Shown here: in pieces, positions 1 to 7,715 of the stretch
Position numbering within the stretch: the stretch's first letter is position 1
How the letters are laid out: every line of letters starts with the position of its first letter
Assembly: GCF_018390595.1 (NCBI RefSeq)
Contig: NZ_JAHBAV010000007.1
Span: 1 to 64,000, forward strand
DNA from: Dietzia massiliensis
GTDB lineage: Bacteria; Actinomycetota; Actinomycetes; Mycobacteriales; Mycobacteriaceae
Reading direction: 5' to 3'
Length of the DNA: 64,000 nucleotides
Translations under genes and position numbers: made by a program
The notes under the pieces: generated by a model
What the model was told of the DNA's origin: nothing
What the model saw: only the letters and a program-made list of their open reading frames with translations
Database searches by the model: none

Positions 1-81
1 CCCGCGGCGGTCCGCGAAGCGGACGTCCCCGGCGACGCGGCACCGGCCTCCGGCCCGGTCTGGGACCTCGACGCCACCTGA
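1..81 (+). CDS. tatB: TatB C-terminal end (partial)
   Basis: Only the last 26 codons lie in the window, ending in a TGA at 79-81. The tail is Ala/Pro-rich and ends in WDLDAT. Mycobacterial TatB, as I recall it, ends in a very similar FDSDAT, and tatB lies just beyond mrp in the same orientation there. TatB is the membrane component of the twin-arginine translocase that, with TatC, binds signal peptides of folded cargo. The identification rests on this short tail plus synteny, so it is an inference; the N-terminal helix and amphipathic region lie outside the window. Confidence 0.65.
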   Translation, partial: PAAVREADVPGDAAPASGPVWDLDAT

Positions 82-140
82 GGTCGGACCCCGGGTGGAC
101 CGTCGCCCGCCCGGAGGCGAAAGGCGACCCGGCCCGGGGC

Positions 141-165
141 CGGCGGGGGGCGTGACGCCCCGCCG
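141..165. terminator. Hairpin between convergent tatB and mrp
   Basis: An 11-bp GC-rich inverted repeat with a 2-nt bulge and a very short loop sits in the 104-bp gap between two convergent genes. There is no clear U-tract on either strand, as is common for hairpin terminators in high-GC actinobacteria. Its function as a bidirectional terminator is inferred from its position. Confidence 0.4.
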
Positions 166-185
166 ACCACCCGAGGGCCGATCCG

Positions 186-1325
186 TCAGAGGTGACGCGT
201 GGTGTCGATCCCCAGGTTCATCCCCGCCAGTCCGCGGGGTCGCACGGCCAGGCCGTCGGCGATCTCGCGGTACGCGCGCCCCGACGGTGACTCGGGCTCG
301 GCCAGCACGATCGGCGTGCCCTCGTCCCCGTGCTCGCGCACGGCCTGCTCGAGCGGCACCTGACCGAGCAGCTTGACGGGCGCGCCGACCGAGCGGGACA
401 GGTTGGCCGCGACCTCCGCGCCGCCGCCGGTACCGAACACGTCCATGCGGGTGCCGTCGGGCAGCTCCAGCCACGACATGTTCTCGATGACACCGGCGAT
501 CCGCTGACGGGTCTGCAGCGCGATCGACCCCGCGCGCTCGGCGACCTCGGCGGCCGCCTGCTGCGGAGTGGTGACCACGAGGATCTCCGCCGACGGGATG
601 AGCTGGGCGATCGAGATGGCCACGTCGCCGGTGCCCGGGGGCAGGTCCATCAGCAGGACGTCGAGGTCGCCCCAGTACACGTCGGCGAGGAACTGCTGCA
701 GGGCCCGGTGGAGCATCGGACCACGCCAGACGACCGGGGTGTTGCCCTTCGTGAACTGCGCGATCGAGATGACCTTCACGTCGTGCGCCACGGGCGGGAG
801 GATCATCTGCTCGACCTGGGTCGGCCGGGCGTCGGTGCCGAGCATCCGCGGGATCGAGTGCCCGTAGATATCCGCGTCGAGCACGCCCACGGACAGGCCG
901 CGGGACGCCAGCGCCGTCGCGAGGTTGACCGTCGCGGTGGACTTACCCACGCCGCCCTTGCCCGAGGCGACCGCGTAGACCCGGGTGAGGTTGCCGGGTT
1001 GGGCGAACGGGATGACGGGTTCGGCCGCGTCACCACGGAGGTGCTTGCGCAGTTCGGTACGCTGCTCGTCGCTCATGACGTCGAGCTCGACGGCGACCTC
1101 GCCGACGCCCGGGACGTCGGACACCGCCGAGCGGACGCGGTCGCTGATCGTGTCCTGCATCGGACACGAGGCGACGGTCAGGTAGATGCCGACATCGACG
1201 CGGCCGGTCGCGGGGTCCACCTCGACGCCCTTGACCATGCCGAGCTCGGTGAGCGGCTTGCGGATCTCCGGATCATCGACCTTGGCCAGTGCGGCGCGGA
1301 TCGATTCTTCGCTGGGTGCACTCAT
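186..1325 (-). CDS. mrp: Mrp/NBP35-type P-loop ATPase, Fe-S cluster carrier
   Basis: The 379-residue protein has an N-terminal MIP18/DUF59-like domain (about residues 5-85), then a P-loop ATPase with the deviant Walker A GKGGVGKST at 122-130. Mrp/ApbC proteins are cytosolic dimers thought to carry Fe-S clusters to target apoproteins. The region that holds a CXXC pair in many homologues reads here as MSWLELPDGTRMDVFG and has no cysteines; I believe other actinobacterial Mrp proteins share this, so cluster binding must use other ligands or the role differs. The ATG at 1325 is preceded by a TAGACT hexamer and has no clear Shine-Dalgarno, so the mRNA may be nearly leaderless. It is followed by a likely terminator shared with tatB. 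Confidence 0.92.
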   Translation of the reverse strand: MSAPSEESIRAALAKVDDPEIRKPLTELGMVKGVEVDPATGRVDVGIYLTVASCPMQDTISDRVRSAVSDVPGVGEVAVELDVMSDEQRTELRKHLRGDAAEPVIPFAQPGNLTRVYAVASGKGGVGKSTATVNLATALASRGLSVGVLDADIYGHSIPRMLGTDARPTQVEQMILPPVAHDVKVISIAQFTKGNTPVVWRGPMLHRALQQFLADVYWGDLDVLLMDLPPGTGDVAISIAQLIPSAEILVVTTPQQAAAEVAERAGSIALQTRQRIAGVIENMSWLELPDGTRMDVFGTGGGAEVAANLSRSVGAPVKLLGQVPLEQAVREHGDEGTPIVLAEPESPSGRAYREIADGLAVRPRGLAGMNLGIDTTRHL

Positions 1326-1334
1326 GATGCCCCG

Positions 1335-1340
1335 AGTCTA
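1335..1340 (-). promoter_or_regulatory. Candidate -10 element of mrp
   Basis: TAGACT on the minus strand lies 9 bp before the mrp ATG. It fits the actinobacterial TANNNT -10 pattern and would place transcription start within a few bases of the start codon. Confidence 0.45.
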
Positions 1341-1364
1341 GGCGTCGCGGCACCCCGTGACGAT

Positions 1365-2441
1365 TCAGGCCGGGGGCGGCGGCACGCAGAACGGCGGGAT
1401 ACAGGGCAACTCGATGACCGGCAGGCCCGGGATGGCGGGCGGCGCCGGCGCCGGGGCGGGCGCGGCGGCCGGGGACGATTCCGTCGTTGTCGGCGTCGGC
1501 GCCGTCGACGGCGCCTCGGTCGTGGGAGACGTCGGCGCCGCCGGCGGGGCGACCTCCGTGCAGCCGGGCACCGGCGGTTCCGGCTCTCCGGGCTTCGCGG
1601 GCTCCGGCGCGGCGGTCGGCTCGCCCTCCCAGCCCTCGGGGCAGCGCTCCGGTGGCCGCGGGGGCTCGACCGTGGGCTCCGGTCGGTGGATCTCCGGCAG
1701 ATCGGAGGGCAGCGGGAAGGCGTTGACCGCGTAGCCGTGCGCCCACGCGTTGACGTTGGCCACGTACGCCAGGGAGTTGTTGTAGGCCAGGATCGCGCGG
1801 GTGCGGGCCGCCGGGTCCGCCATCGACCCGCCCTGGTTGCACAGGAGCGTCGCCGCGGACAGGGCACCGTCGTAGATGTTGTTCGGATCGGCCACGCCGT
1901 CGTCGTTGCCGTCGCGCCCGAGCGTCGCCCAGGTCGACGGGATGAACTGGACGGGTCCGACGGCACGGTCGAAGTCGGGGTCGCCGTCGAATCTGCCGCC
2001 GTCGGTGTCGGTGATGACGGCGGTGCCCGGCAGGGAGCCGTCGAGTCGGGGGCCGACGATCCGGCCGATCGTGTTGCCGCGCACGTCGAAGAGCCCGCGG
2101 CCCTGGTTGGACTCGACCTGACCGATCCCGGCGAGGAGGGTCCAGTCCATCTCGCAGGCGGGGCGCTCCGCGTTGAGCCGCTCCGTCGCCCGGTGGTAGG
2201 CGTCCAGGGCGATGCCCGGGATCCCGAGCGGTCCGTCGGGGATCGTCGCCGGCTCGATGTGCGCGGCGCCGGGGTCGACCGGCGGCTCCGGCGAGTACTC
2301 GGCCAGCGGCGTGATGTCAGGTGCGGCGGGACGGCTCGTGTCGATCGTGAGCCCGACCGCGGCGAGGACCGTGATGGCTCCGACGGTCACGGCTGCACTG
2401 GTGAGCACGCGGCGGTCTGCAGTGTGCGCGATTCGGCGCAA
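1365..2441 (-). CDS. Secreted lytic murein transglycosylase-like protein
   Basis: The 358-residue protein has a short basic N-terminus, one hydrophobic segment (about residues 13-32, signal anchor or signal peptide), then an SLT/MltB-like fold. The motifs are AGIGQVESNQGRG, whose Glu is the likely catalytic acid, and the GPVQFIPSTWATLG segment typical of family-3 transglycosylases. The last ~120 residues are Pro/Thr/Glu-rich and end in a Pro-Cys-rich tail, probably spanning the cell wall. Such enzymes cleave the MurNAc-GlcNAc bond of peptidoglycan with 1,6-anhydro formation. It matches Rv1230c in domain type and in position next to mrp. The chosen start is a TTG with GGGGGAG just upstream; no ATG or GTG lies before the hydrophobic segment. 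Confidence 0.8.
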   Translation of the reverse strand: MRRIAHTADRRVLTSAAVTVGAITVLAAVGLTIDTSRPAAPDITPLAEYSPEPPVDPGAAHIEPATIPDGPLGIPGIALDAYHRATERLNAERPACEMDWTLLAGIGQVESNQGRGLFDVRGNTIGRIVGPRLDGSLPGTAVITDTDGGRFDGDPDFDRAVGPVQFIPSTWATLGRDGNDDGVADPNNIYDGALSAATLLCNQGGSMADPAARTRAILAYNNSLAYVANVNAWAHGYAVNAFPLPSDLPEIHRPEPTVEPPRPPERCPEGWEGEPTAAPEPAKPGEPEPPVPGCTEVAPPAAPTSPTTEAPSTAPTPTTTESSPAAAPAPAPAPPAIPGLPVIELPCIPPFCVPPPPA

Positions 2442-2515
2442 GATTCTCCCCCTACGACGTAACGGACGGCGCCACGGCCGTGCACCGCCCCCGCGACGCT
2501 TCGTCTGGGGCGAGG

Positions 2516-3067
2516 TTACCCCCGGCCCCTGTCGTCTGGATCGGTTTTCCCGCCAGCGGCGTTACCGCCGCCGGCGGAGAGCCCGGCCAGCATCGTCTCG
2601 ATCCGTTCCACGGAATCCCGCAGGTCGTCGAGCTCGCGGCGCAGGTAGTCACGCGTGACGGTCTCGCCCACCGACAGGCGTACCGACGCGAGCTCGCGGG
2701 CGAGGAACTCCGTGTCCGCCTTGGTCTGGGTGGCCCGGAGCCGGTCCTCCTTGACGGACTCCTTGTCGCGGTCCTCCTGGCGGTTCTGTGCGAGCAGGAT
2801 GAGCGGCGCGGCATAGGCGGCCTGGGTCGAGAACGCCAGGTTGAGGAGGATGAACGGATACGGATCGAATCGCAGCGCCACGACCGCGACGTTGATGACG
2901 ATCCACACGATCACCACGACCGTCTGGATGAGCAGGTACATGCCGGTGCCGAAGAAGCGGGCGACGGCCTCGCTGTAACGGCCGACCGCGTCGGAGTCGA
3001 AGCTGATCCGGGGCCGGCGGGAGGTCACCGGCGTGGACAGTGACGACCTCACGGTGGGTTCGGTCAT
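2516..3067 (-). CDS. DUF1003 membrane protein
   Basis: The 183-residue protein has two closely spaced transmembrane segments at about residues 42-60 (LLIQTVVVIVWIVINV) and 70-90 (FILLNLAFSTQAAYAAPLIL), separated by the FDPYPF turn typical of DUF1003. A long charged, probably coiled-coil C-terminus follows. The biochemical function of this family is unknown. The ATG at 3067 overlaps the TGA of the upstream gene by 4 bp, so the two are translationally coupled; the longer upstream reading frame is a shadow of that neighbour. The same pair (Rv1231c-Rv1232c) stands next to mrp in mycobacteria, which hints at a shared membrane or metal-ion related role. Confidence 0.85.
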   Translation of the reverse strand: MTEPTVRSSLSTPVTSRRPRISFDSDAVGRYSEAVARFFGTGMYLLIQTVVVIVWIVINVAVVALRFDPYPFILLNLAFSTQAAYAAPLILLAQNRQEDRDKESVKEDRLRATQTKADTEFLARELASVRLSVGETVTRDYLRRELDDLRDSVERIETMLAGLSAGGGNAAGGKTDPDDRGRG

Positions 3068-4374
3068 CGCGCCGTCTCCGCGTCGTCGTGCAGGTCCATG
3101 TCCCGCCAGTCGTCGGGTAGGAGGTGATCCAACAGGTCGTCCACCGCGACCGCTCCGAGGAGGTGCCCCTCGTCGTCGACGACGGGGCCGCACACGAGGT
3201 TGTAGGTGGCGAAGAACCGGGTCACCGCGTCCACCGAGTCGGTGGGGCGGAGCGCCGACAGGCTCGTGTCGACCGTCTCGGCGACCATGGCGGAGGGGAG
3301 CTCGCGCAGCAGCGCCTGGATGTGGACGCAGCCCAGGTACTTGCCCGTCGGGGTGGCCGTGGGAGGGCGGACGACAAAGACGAGGCTGGCCAGCGCGGGA
3401 CTGAGGTCGGGGTTGCGACAGTGTGCGAGCGCCTCCGCCACCGTGGTCTGCGGCGAGAGGATGATCGGCTCGGGCGTCATCAACCCGCCGGCGGTGTCGG
3501 CGTCGAAGGTCAGCAGGCGCCGGACGTTCGACGAGTCCTCGGGGTTCATCCGCTCGAGATACGACTCGGCGTCCTTCTCGGGGAGCTCGCCGAGGAGGTC
3601 GGCCACGTCGTCGGGGTCCATCGCCTCGAGGACGTCCGCCGCGCGCTCGAGCTCGAGCCGGGTGACGATCTCGGTCTGCTCGTCGTGGGGGAGCTCCTGC
3701 AGGATGTCGGCCAACCGCTCGTCGTCGAGGGTGCGGGCGACTTCCAGCCGCCGCACCTCCGGCAGCTCGCGCAGGGCGATGGCGACGTCCGCCGGACGGA
3801 GGTCGGCGTACTGCTCCACCAGGCTCTCGGCGCCGTGCTCAGGGGTGCCGATCGCGTCGTCCAGGCCCCTGATGCGGCTCCACGGGTGGATCGACACCTC
3901 TCCGCGACGGCCGAGGGGGGAACGCCCGCGGCGCTCGCGGACGGCGAGCCGCGACACGAGCCAGTCCCGCGAGCGTTGGCGTTCGATCTCCACATCGACG
4001 ACCTGGTACCGGGTCGGGCGGCCCTGATTCGCGGAGCGCTCGCCCGCGGGCTGGTCGCGCTCGACTCCGATGACCGAGTCCACCAGGGCGCCCAGCACGA
4101 GATTCTCCCCGGGCCTGGACTGGAACCTGTGCAGGTTGATGGTCCCCGAGACCAGGGACACCGACCGCGGATCGATCGAGGCGACCCGGAGCATGGGCAC
4201 GAAGATCCTGCGCCGCGTGGGTAGCTCGACGACCAGCCCGATGACCCGCGGGGGTTTGTGCCCGGAGCGCATCGTCACCACGACATCCCGGATGCGTCCG
4301 ATGTCGTCCCCGTCAGGGCCGATCACGGGCAATCCCGCTAGCCTGGCGACGAAGGCCTTGTTGAGGTTCGCCAT
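3064..4374 (-). CDS. PRC-barrel / MgtE_N / CBS-domain protein (Rv1232c-like)
   Basis: The 436-residue soluble protein begins with a PRC-barrel-like domain (LAGLPVIGPDGDDIGRIRDVVV near residue 12). An MgtE_N superhelical domain follows (about 170-275, with repeated LPEVRRLEVARTLDDERLADILQELP-type helices, then the conserved TAGGLMTPEPIILSP junction). Two CBS motifs end it. Full MgtE Mg2+ channels have this cytosolic part followed by five membrane helices; those helices are absent here, so this is a stand-alone sensor module rather than a transporter. It probably binds Mg2+ or nucleotides. The start is an ATG with TAGGTT 7 bp upstream on the same strand. It overlaps the DUF1003 gene by 4 bp. 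Confidence 0.82.
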   Translation of the reverse strand: MANLNKAFVARLAGLPVIGPDGDDIGRIRDVVVTMRSGHKPPRVIGLVVELPTRRRIFVPMLRVASIDPRSVSLVSGTINLHRFQSRPGENLVLGALVDSVIGVERDQPAGERSANQGRPTRYQVVDVEIERQRSRDWLVSRLAVRERRGRSPLGRRGEVSIHPWSRIRGLDDAIGTPEHGAESLVEQYADLRPADVAIALRELPEVRRLEVARTLDDERLADILQELPHDEQTEIVTRLELERAADVLEAMDPDDVADLLGELPEKDAESYLERMNPEDSSNVRRLLTFDADTAGGLMTPEPIILSPQTTVAEALAHCRNPDLSPALASLVFVVRPPTATPTGKYLGCVHIQALLRELPSAMVAETVDTSLSALRPTDSVDAVTRFFATYNLVCGPVVDDEGHLLGAVAVDDLLDHLLPDDWRDMDLHDDAETAR

Positions 4375-4381
4375 GCAGACC

Positions 4382-4387
4382 AACCTA
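4382..4387 (-). promoter_or_regulatory. Candidate -10 element of the MgtE_N/CBS - DUF1003 pair
   Basis: TAGGTT on the minus strand lies 7 bp upstream of the ATG at 4374, which has no Shine-Dalgarno. This suggests a leaderless transcript. Confidence 0.45.
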
Positions 4388-4443
4388 GTCACCGACAGGC
4401 GGCGCCCGCCCGCCGTACCGGACGTAAGGGAGTGCCACCCACG

Positions 4444-5478
4444 ATGACCGCAGCCCCCCACGCGACAGCGGCGCCGTCGGAGGACGCCGCCTCGGCGATC
4501 GCGGACCTGCGCGCCCGGCCGCGGCGCACGGTCCTCGCCGTGCCCGGCAGCAGCGTGAAGATGATCGACAAGGCACGGGGACTGCCTGTGGACGAGGTCT
4601 TCCTGGATCTCGAGGACGCGGTGGCCGGCCCGGCGAAGGAGGAGGCGCGCGAGAACGTCGTGGCCGCTCTCGGCCGGGGTGGGTTCGCGGCGCCCACCGT
4701 GGTGGTGCGCGTCAACGCCTGGGACACCGAGTACACGGTCCGCGACGTCACGGAGGTCGTCGGTCGGGCGGGTGCCCACGTCGACGCACTGCTGTTGCCC
4801 AAGGCGCGGACCGCGGCAGAGGTCGCCGCGCTCGACCTCGTGCTAACCCAGGTGGAGAAGGCCGCGGGCCTGCCGGTCGGTCACATCGGGATCGAGCCGC
4901 AGATCGAGGACGCCCTCGGTCTGACCAACATCGACGCGATCGCGACGGCCAGCCCGCGGGTGCTCACCCTCGTGTTCGGCCCCGCCGACTTCATGGCCTC
5001 CATCGGGATGCGCACGCTGACGGTGGGGGAGCAGCCGGACGGGTACGCCCCGGGCGACGCCTACCACCACGTGTTCATGACGATCCTGGTCGCCGCCCGC
5101 GCGCACGGTCTCCAGGCGATCGACGGCCCGTTCCTCAAGGTGCGCGACGAGGACGGTTTCCGCCGCGCGGCGGCCCGCACCGCCGCTCTCGGGTTCGACG
5201 GCAAGTGGGTCCTGCACCCCGCCCAGGTGGACGCGGGTAACGAGGTGTTCAGCCCGCGTCAGGACGAGTTCGACAAGGCCGAGGCCATCCTCGAGGCCTA
5301 CGCGCACTCGACCTCGGTGGAGGGCGGCGCTCGCGGTGCGGTGATGTTCGGGGACGAGATGCTCGACGAGGCCAGCCGTAAGATGGCGTTGGTCGTCTCC
5401 GCTCGTGGACGTGCGGCCGGGATGACCGTCTCGGACCGGGGAACCGCCGGGGACGACGCGGAAGGACGGACCTCATGA
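4444..5478 (+). CDS. HpcH/HpaI aldolase / CitE-like lyase
   Basis: The 344-residue protein is of the citrate-lyase beta-subunit family. It shows the N-terminal RRTVLAVPGSSVKMIDKA strand-helix, the acidic metal-binding DLEDAV motif (about residue 55), and the FGPADF segment with the second Mg2+ ligand region. The family uses Mg2+ to cleave or form C-C bonds of acyl-CoA or 2-oxo acid substrates, for example malyl-CoA or citramalyl-CoA. No CitF/CitD partners are present, so it is a stand-alone lyase of the actinobacterial CitE-like type and the substrate cannot be read from sequence. The ATG at 4444 has AAGGGA 12 bp upstream; a GTG at 4432 is an alternative. It overlaps the next gene by 4 bp. 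Confidence 0.85.
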   Translation: MTAAPHATAAPSEDAASAIADLRARPRRTVLAVPGSSVKMIDKARGLPVDEVFLDLEDAVAGPAKEEARENVVAALGRGGFAAPTVVVRVNAWDTEYTVRDVTEVVGRAGAHVDALLLPKARTAAEVAALDLVLTQVEKAAGLPVGHIGIEPQIEDALGLTNIDAIATASPRVLTLVFGPADFMASIGMRTLTVGEQPDGYAPGDAYHHVFMTILVAARAHGLQAIDGPFLKVRDEDGFRRAAARTAALGFDGKWVLHPAQVDAGNEVFSPRQDEFDKAEAILEAYAHSTSVEGGARGAVMFGDEMLDEASRKMALVVSARGRAAGMTVSDRGTAGDDAEGRTS

Positions 5479-5981
5479 CCACTCCCGTGAACCCGCGGGG
5501 CGCGCGCGCCCGGGGAGCCCAGACGCCGGGACTGCCCACACCGCCCACCGGGTGGGTGGTCGGCTCCTATCCGACGTACGCGCAGGCCCAGGCAGCGGTC
5601 GATCACCTCGCCGACGAGGACTTCCCCGTCCACGAGGTCACGATCGTCGGCGTCGATCTCATGCAGGTCGAGAGGGTCACGGGCCGGCTGACCTGGCCGA
5701 AGGTCCTGCTGGGCGGGCTGGCGACCGGTGCGTGGCTCGGCCTGTTCATCGGCCTGCTCCTGGGCATCTTCACGCAGCCCATGTGGGGCGTGGTGCTGAC
5801 CGGTCTGGTCGGCGGCTCGGTGTTCGGCGTCGTCTCGGCGTCGCTGTCCTACGCCGCGACCCGTGGGAAGCGGGATTTCGCGTCCACCTCCCAGCTGGTC
5901 GCGGGCCGCTACGACGTCCTGTGTGAGCCCGCCAACGCCGAGCGGGTGCGCGACGAGCTCGCCCGGCTCGGGCTGAAGTAG
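5475..5981 (+). CDS. General-stress-protein-17M-like membrane protein (Rv1234-like)
   Basis: The 168-residue protein has an N-terminal GSP17M/YflT-like domain (VVGSYPTYAQAQAAVDHLADEDF, about residues 24-46). A Gly-rich hydrophobic pair (GLATGAWLGLFIGLLLGIF and a second segment about residues 100-125) probably spans the membrane twice, and a short C-terminal alpha/beta piece follows. Its molecular function is unknown; homologues are linked to general stress by name only. The ATG at 5475 overlaps the stop of the lyase gene, and its own TAG overlaps the next GTG by one base, so the three genes form one transcription unit. Confidence 0.8.
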   Translation: MTTPVNPRGARARGAQTPGLPTPPTGWVVGSYPTYAQAQAAVDHLADEDFPVHEVTIVGVDLMQVERVTGRLTWPKVLLGGLATGAWLGLFIGLLLGIFTQPMWGVVLTGLVGGSVFGVVSASLSYAATRGKRDFASTSQLVAGRYDVLCEPANAERVRDELARLGLK

Positions 5982-6586
5982 TGCTGCCGGGGGGCCCTGC
6001 GGACGGGTCGACGGTTCTGGCGGCGGTACGCGCTCATCTGGAGGAGCGGTATGGACCGGAGCCGCAGGAGGCGTCGGTGACGTTCCTCGGTGCCGCGCCG
6101 ATCCGGATCCTCCGGTTCGTGGACGTGGAGACCGGAGTGGTGCGGTACGTCTCGCTCGGGTGCTCGGCCGAGCCGATGGGCGATCCGTCGGCGCTCGTTC
6201 CCGACCCGGCGGCGCCGCGCGCGGAGCTGAGCCTCGTGCTCCGGGGCGGCGTGGACGGCGTGGTGCGCGCCCTGGCGGTGCTCGCGGCCGCGCCCGCGGT
6301 GGAGGGACTGGTCCTGTCCGAGGGCGCGCTGATCGACCTGGGCGAGCCGTTGTGGCCCGGCGCTGCGTTCACCGCCGTGGTGCTGCGTGCCCCCGAGATC
6401 CCGGACGTCGACCTCCCGGGTGACGCGGCACCCGTCCGGGTGTTCCGGGCCGTGCCGGTCACCCACACGGAGGCGGCGTGGGTCCGCATGAAGGGCGCGG
6501 CGGAACTCGAGGAGGCGTGGGCGGAGGCCGGTATCGACGTCACCGATCCCGCCCGGTCCGCCGTGAACCCGGGCCTGACCCGCTGA
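5981..6586 (+). CDS. Suppressor-of-fused (SUFU) domain protein
   Basis: The 201-residue protein has no signal peptide or membrane segment. The pattern VTFLGAAPIRILRF ... GVVRYVSLGCS ... ELSLVLRG ... RALAVLAAAPAVEGLVL resembles the SUFU-like domain found in many bacterial hypothetical proteins; this is family recognition from memory. Bacterial SUFU-domain proteins have no settled function; some occur with toxin-immunity genes, but nothing nearby supports that here. The GTG start at 5981 overlaps the previous stop by one base, so translation is probably coupled to the stress-protein gene. Confidence 0.65.
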   Translation: MLPGGPADGSTVLAAVRAHLEERYGPEPQEASVTFLGAAPIRILRFVDVETGVVRYVSLGCSAEPMGDPSALVPDPAAPRAELSLVLRGGVDGVVRALAVLAAAPAVEGLVLSEGALIDLGEPLWPGAAFTAVVLRAPEIPDVDLPGDAAPVRVFRAVPVTHTEAAWVRMKGAAELEEAWAEAGIDVTDPARSAVNPGLTR

Positions 6587-6718
6587 CGGACGGGCCGTCG
6601 ACTCCGGACGGCGGCCACGCGGGGCCTCGGCGTGACGGCACCGGGACGGTCCTGGGACACTGTCGGTCGAGATGTCCGCGCTGACGGGTGCGGTCGGGGT
6701 GAGGAAGGACGTGGTCGG

Positions 6719-7633
6719 GTGCGGCGCACGGTGGGGCGGCCCGGGAGGGGCGCGGTGGCGCTCGCGGGTGTGGTGGTGATGGCGCTGTCCGGGTGTCAGG
6801 CGCAGTCGTCGATCGTGCCCGCGCACCGGGACGATCCGGTGGTGGTGATCGACACGGCCTCGTTCGGTGAGGCGGAGATCGTGGGCCACATCTACGGCAA
6901 CGCGCTGGTCCGGTCCGGCTCGCGGGTGACCGCGCGACCGCAGTCCGGGACCCAGTCGGAGGTCGTGGAGTCCGTCGTCGCGGGCGACGCGACCTTCACC
7001 GTCGGATTCACCGGTGAGCTCCTGGAGGCGTTCGATCCCGGCGCGACGGCGACCGAGGGGGACGAGGTGTACGCCGCGATGATGGCCGCGTTACCGGAGG
7101 GCGTCACGGCCGCGGACCCGGCACCCGCCGAGGACGCGCCGGTGTACGTGGTCACGCGCACCACGTCGGAGACCCGGGGACTGCGCGCGATGTCGGATCT
7201 GGCCGGGCGGTGCGGTGAGTTCACGCTCGGTGCGAGGCAGGAAGCGCTCGCCGACAGCGACCTGGCCGCCGCCGTGGGAGAGGCGTACGACTGCGGTTTC
7301 GGTCGTCGGGTGGCGCTGGGCCCGAACCCACGGGCGGTGTTCGACGCCCTGCGTGCGGGGCAGGTCGGCGTGGGGTTGGTCCAGTCGGCCGATCCGGTGG
7401 GCCTCCCCGAGGACATCGTGACCCTGGACGACGACGAGAACGCGGTCCGCGCCCAGAACCTGGTGCCCATCTTCCGCAAGGGCTCGCTCTCGGAGGACCA
7501 GTTGAGTCTGGTCAACCGGATCAGCGGCGAGCTGACCACCGACGACGTGCGTGAGCTGCTGCTGGGTGTGGAGTTCGGAACCGCCACCCCCGTCGCCCTG
7601 GCCAACTACTGGTTGGACTCGCACGGGTACTGA
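6719..7633 (+). CDS. lpqZ: Glycine-betaine-type ABC substrate-binding lipoprotein LpqZ
   Basis: The 304-residue protein has a lipoprotein signal: basic start, hydrophobic core, then lipobox LSGC about residue 29, the Cys being the lipidation site. The mature part matches the OpuAC/ProX periplasmic-binding fold (GEAEIVGHIYGNALVRSG; VTLDDDENAVRAQNLVPIF; C-terminal NYWLDSHGY). Such proteins bind quaternary ammonium compatible solutes outside the membrane for an ABC importer. No permease or ATPase gene is adjacent. LpqZ (Rv1244) lies near kgd in mycobacteria, matching this position. The GTG at 6719 with GAGGAAGG 10 bp upstream was preferred over the ATG at 6632, which would put a long charged stretch before the signal. 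Confidence 0.82.
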   Translation: MRRTVGRPGRGAVALAGVVVMALSGCQAQSSIVPAHRDDPVVVIDTASFGEAEIVGHIYGNALVRSGSRVTARPQSGTQSEVVESVVAGDATFTVGFTGELLEAFDPGATATEGDEVYAAMMAALPEGVTAADPAPAEDAPVYVVTRTTSETRGLRAMSDLAGRCGEFTLGARQEALADSDLAAAVGEAYDCGFGRRVALGPNPRAVFDALRAGQVGVGLVQSADPVGLPEDIVTLDDDENAVRAQNLVPIFRKGSLSEDQLSLVNRISGELTTDDVRELLLGVEFGTATPVALANYWLDSHGY

Positions 7634-7662
7634 CCGACCCGGCGGCGGCGCGCCGCACCAGA

Positions 7663-7701
7663 GAACGGGGCCCGGCCGCCGATGGCGGCCGGGCCCCGTT
7701 C
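7663..7701. terminator. Perfect 18-bp hairpin between convergent lpqZ and kgd
   Basis: Positions 7663-7680 and 7684-7701 are exact reverse complements separated by a 3-nt GAT loop. No U-tract follows on either strand. It is centred in the 82-bp gap between two convergent genes and should fold equally well in both transcripts, so a bidirectional intrinsic terminator is the obvious role. Confidence 0.75.
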
Positions 7702-7715
7702 CCGGTTCGGGAGGA

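Noticed and set aside
330-2462. Long plus-strand open frame opposite mrp and the transglycosylase gene
   Set aside because: It is antisense to two well-supported genes, has Arg/Gly/Asp-rich composition typical of GC-rich shadow frames, and matches no family I know.
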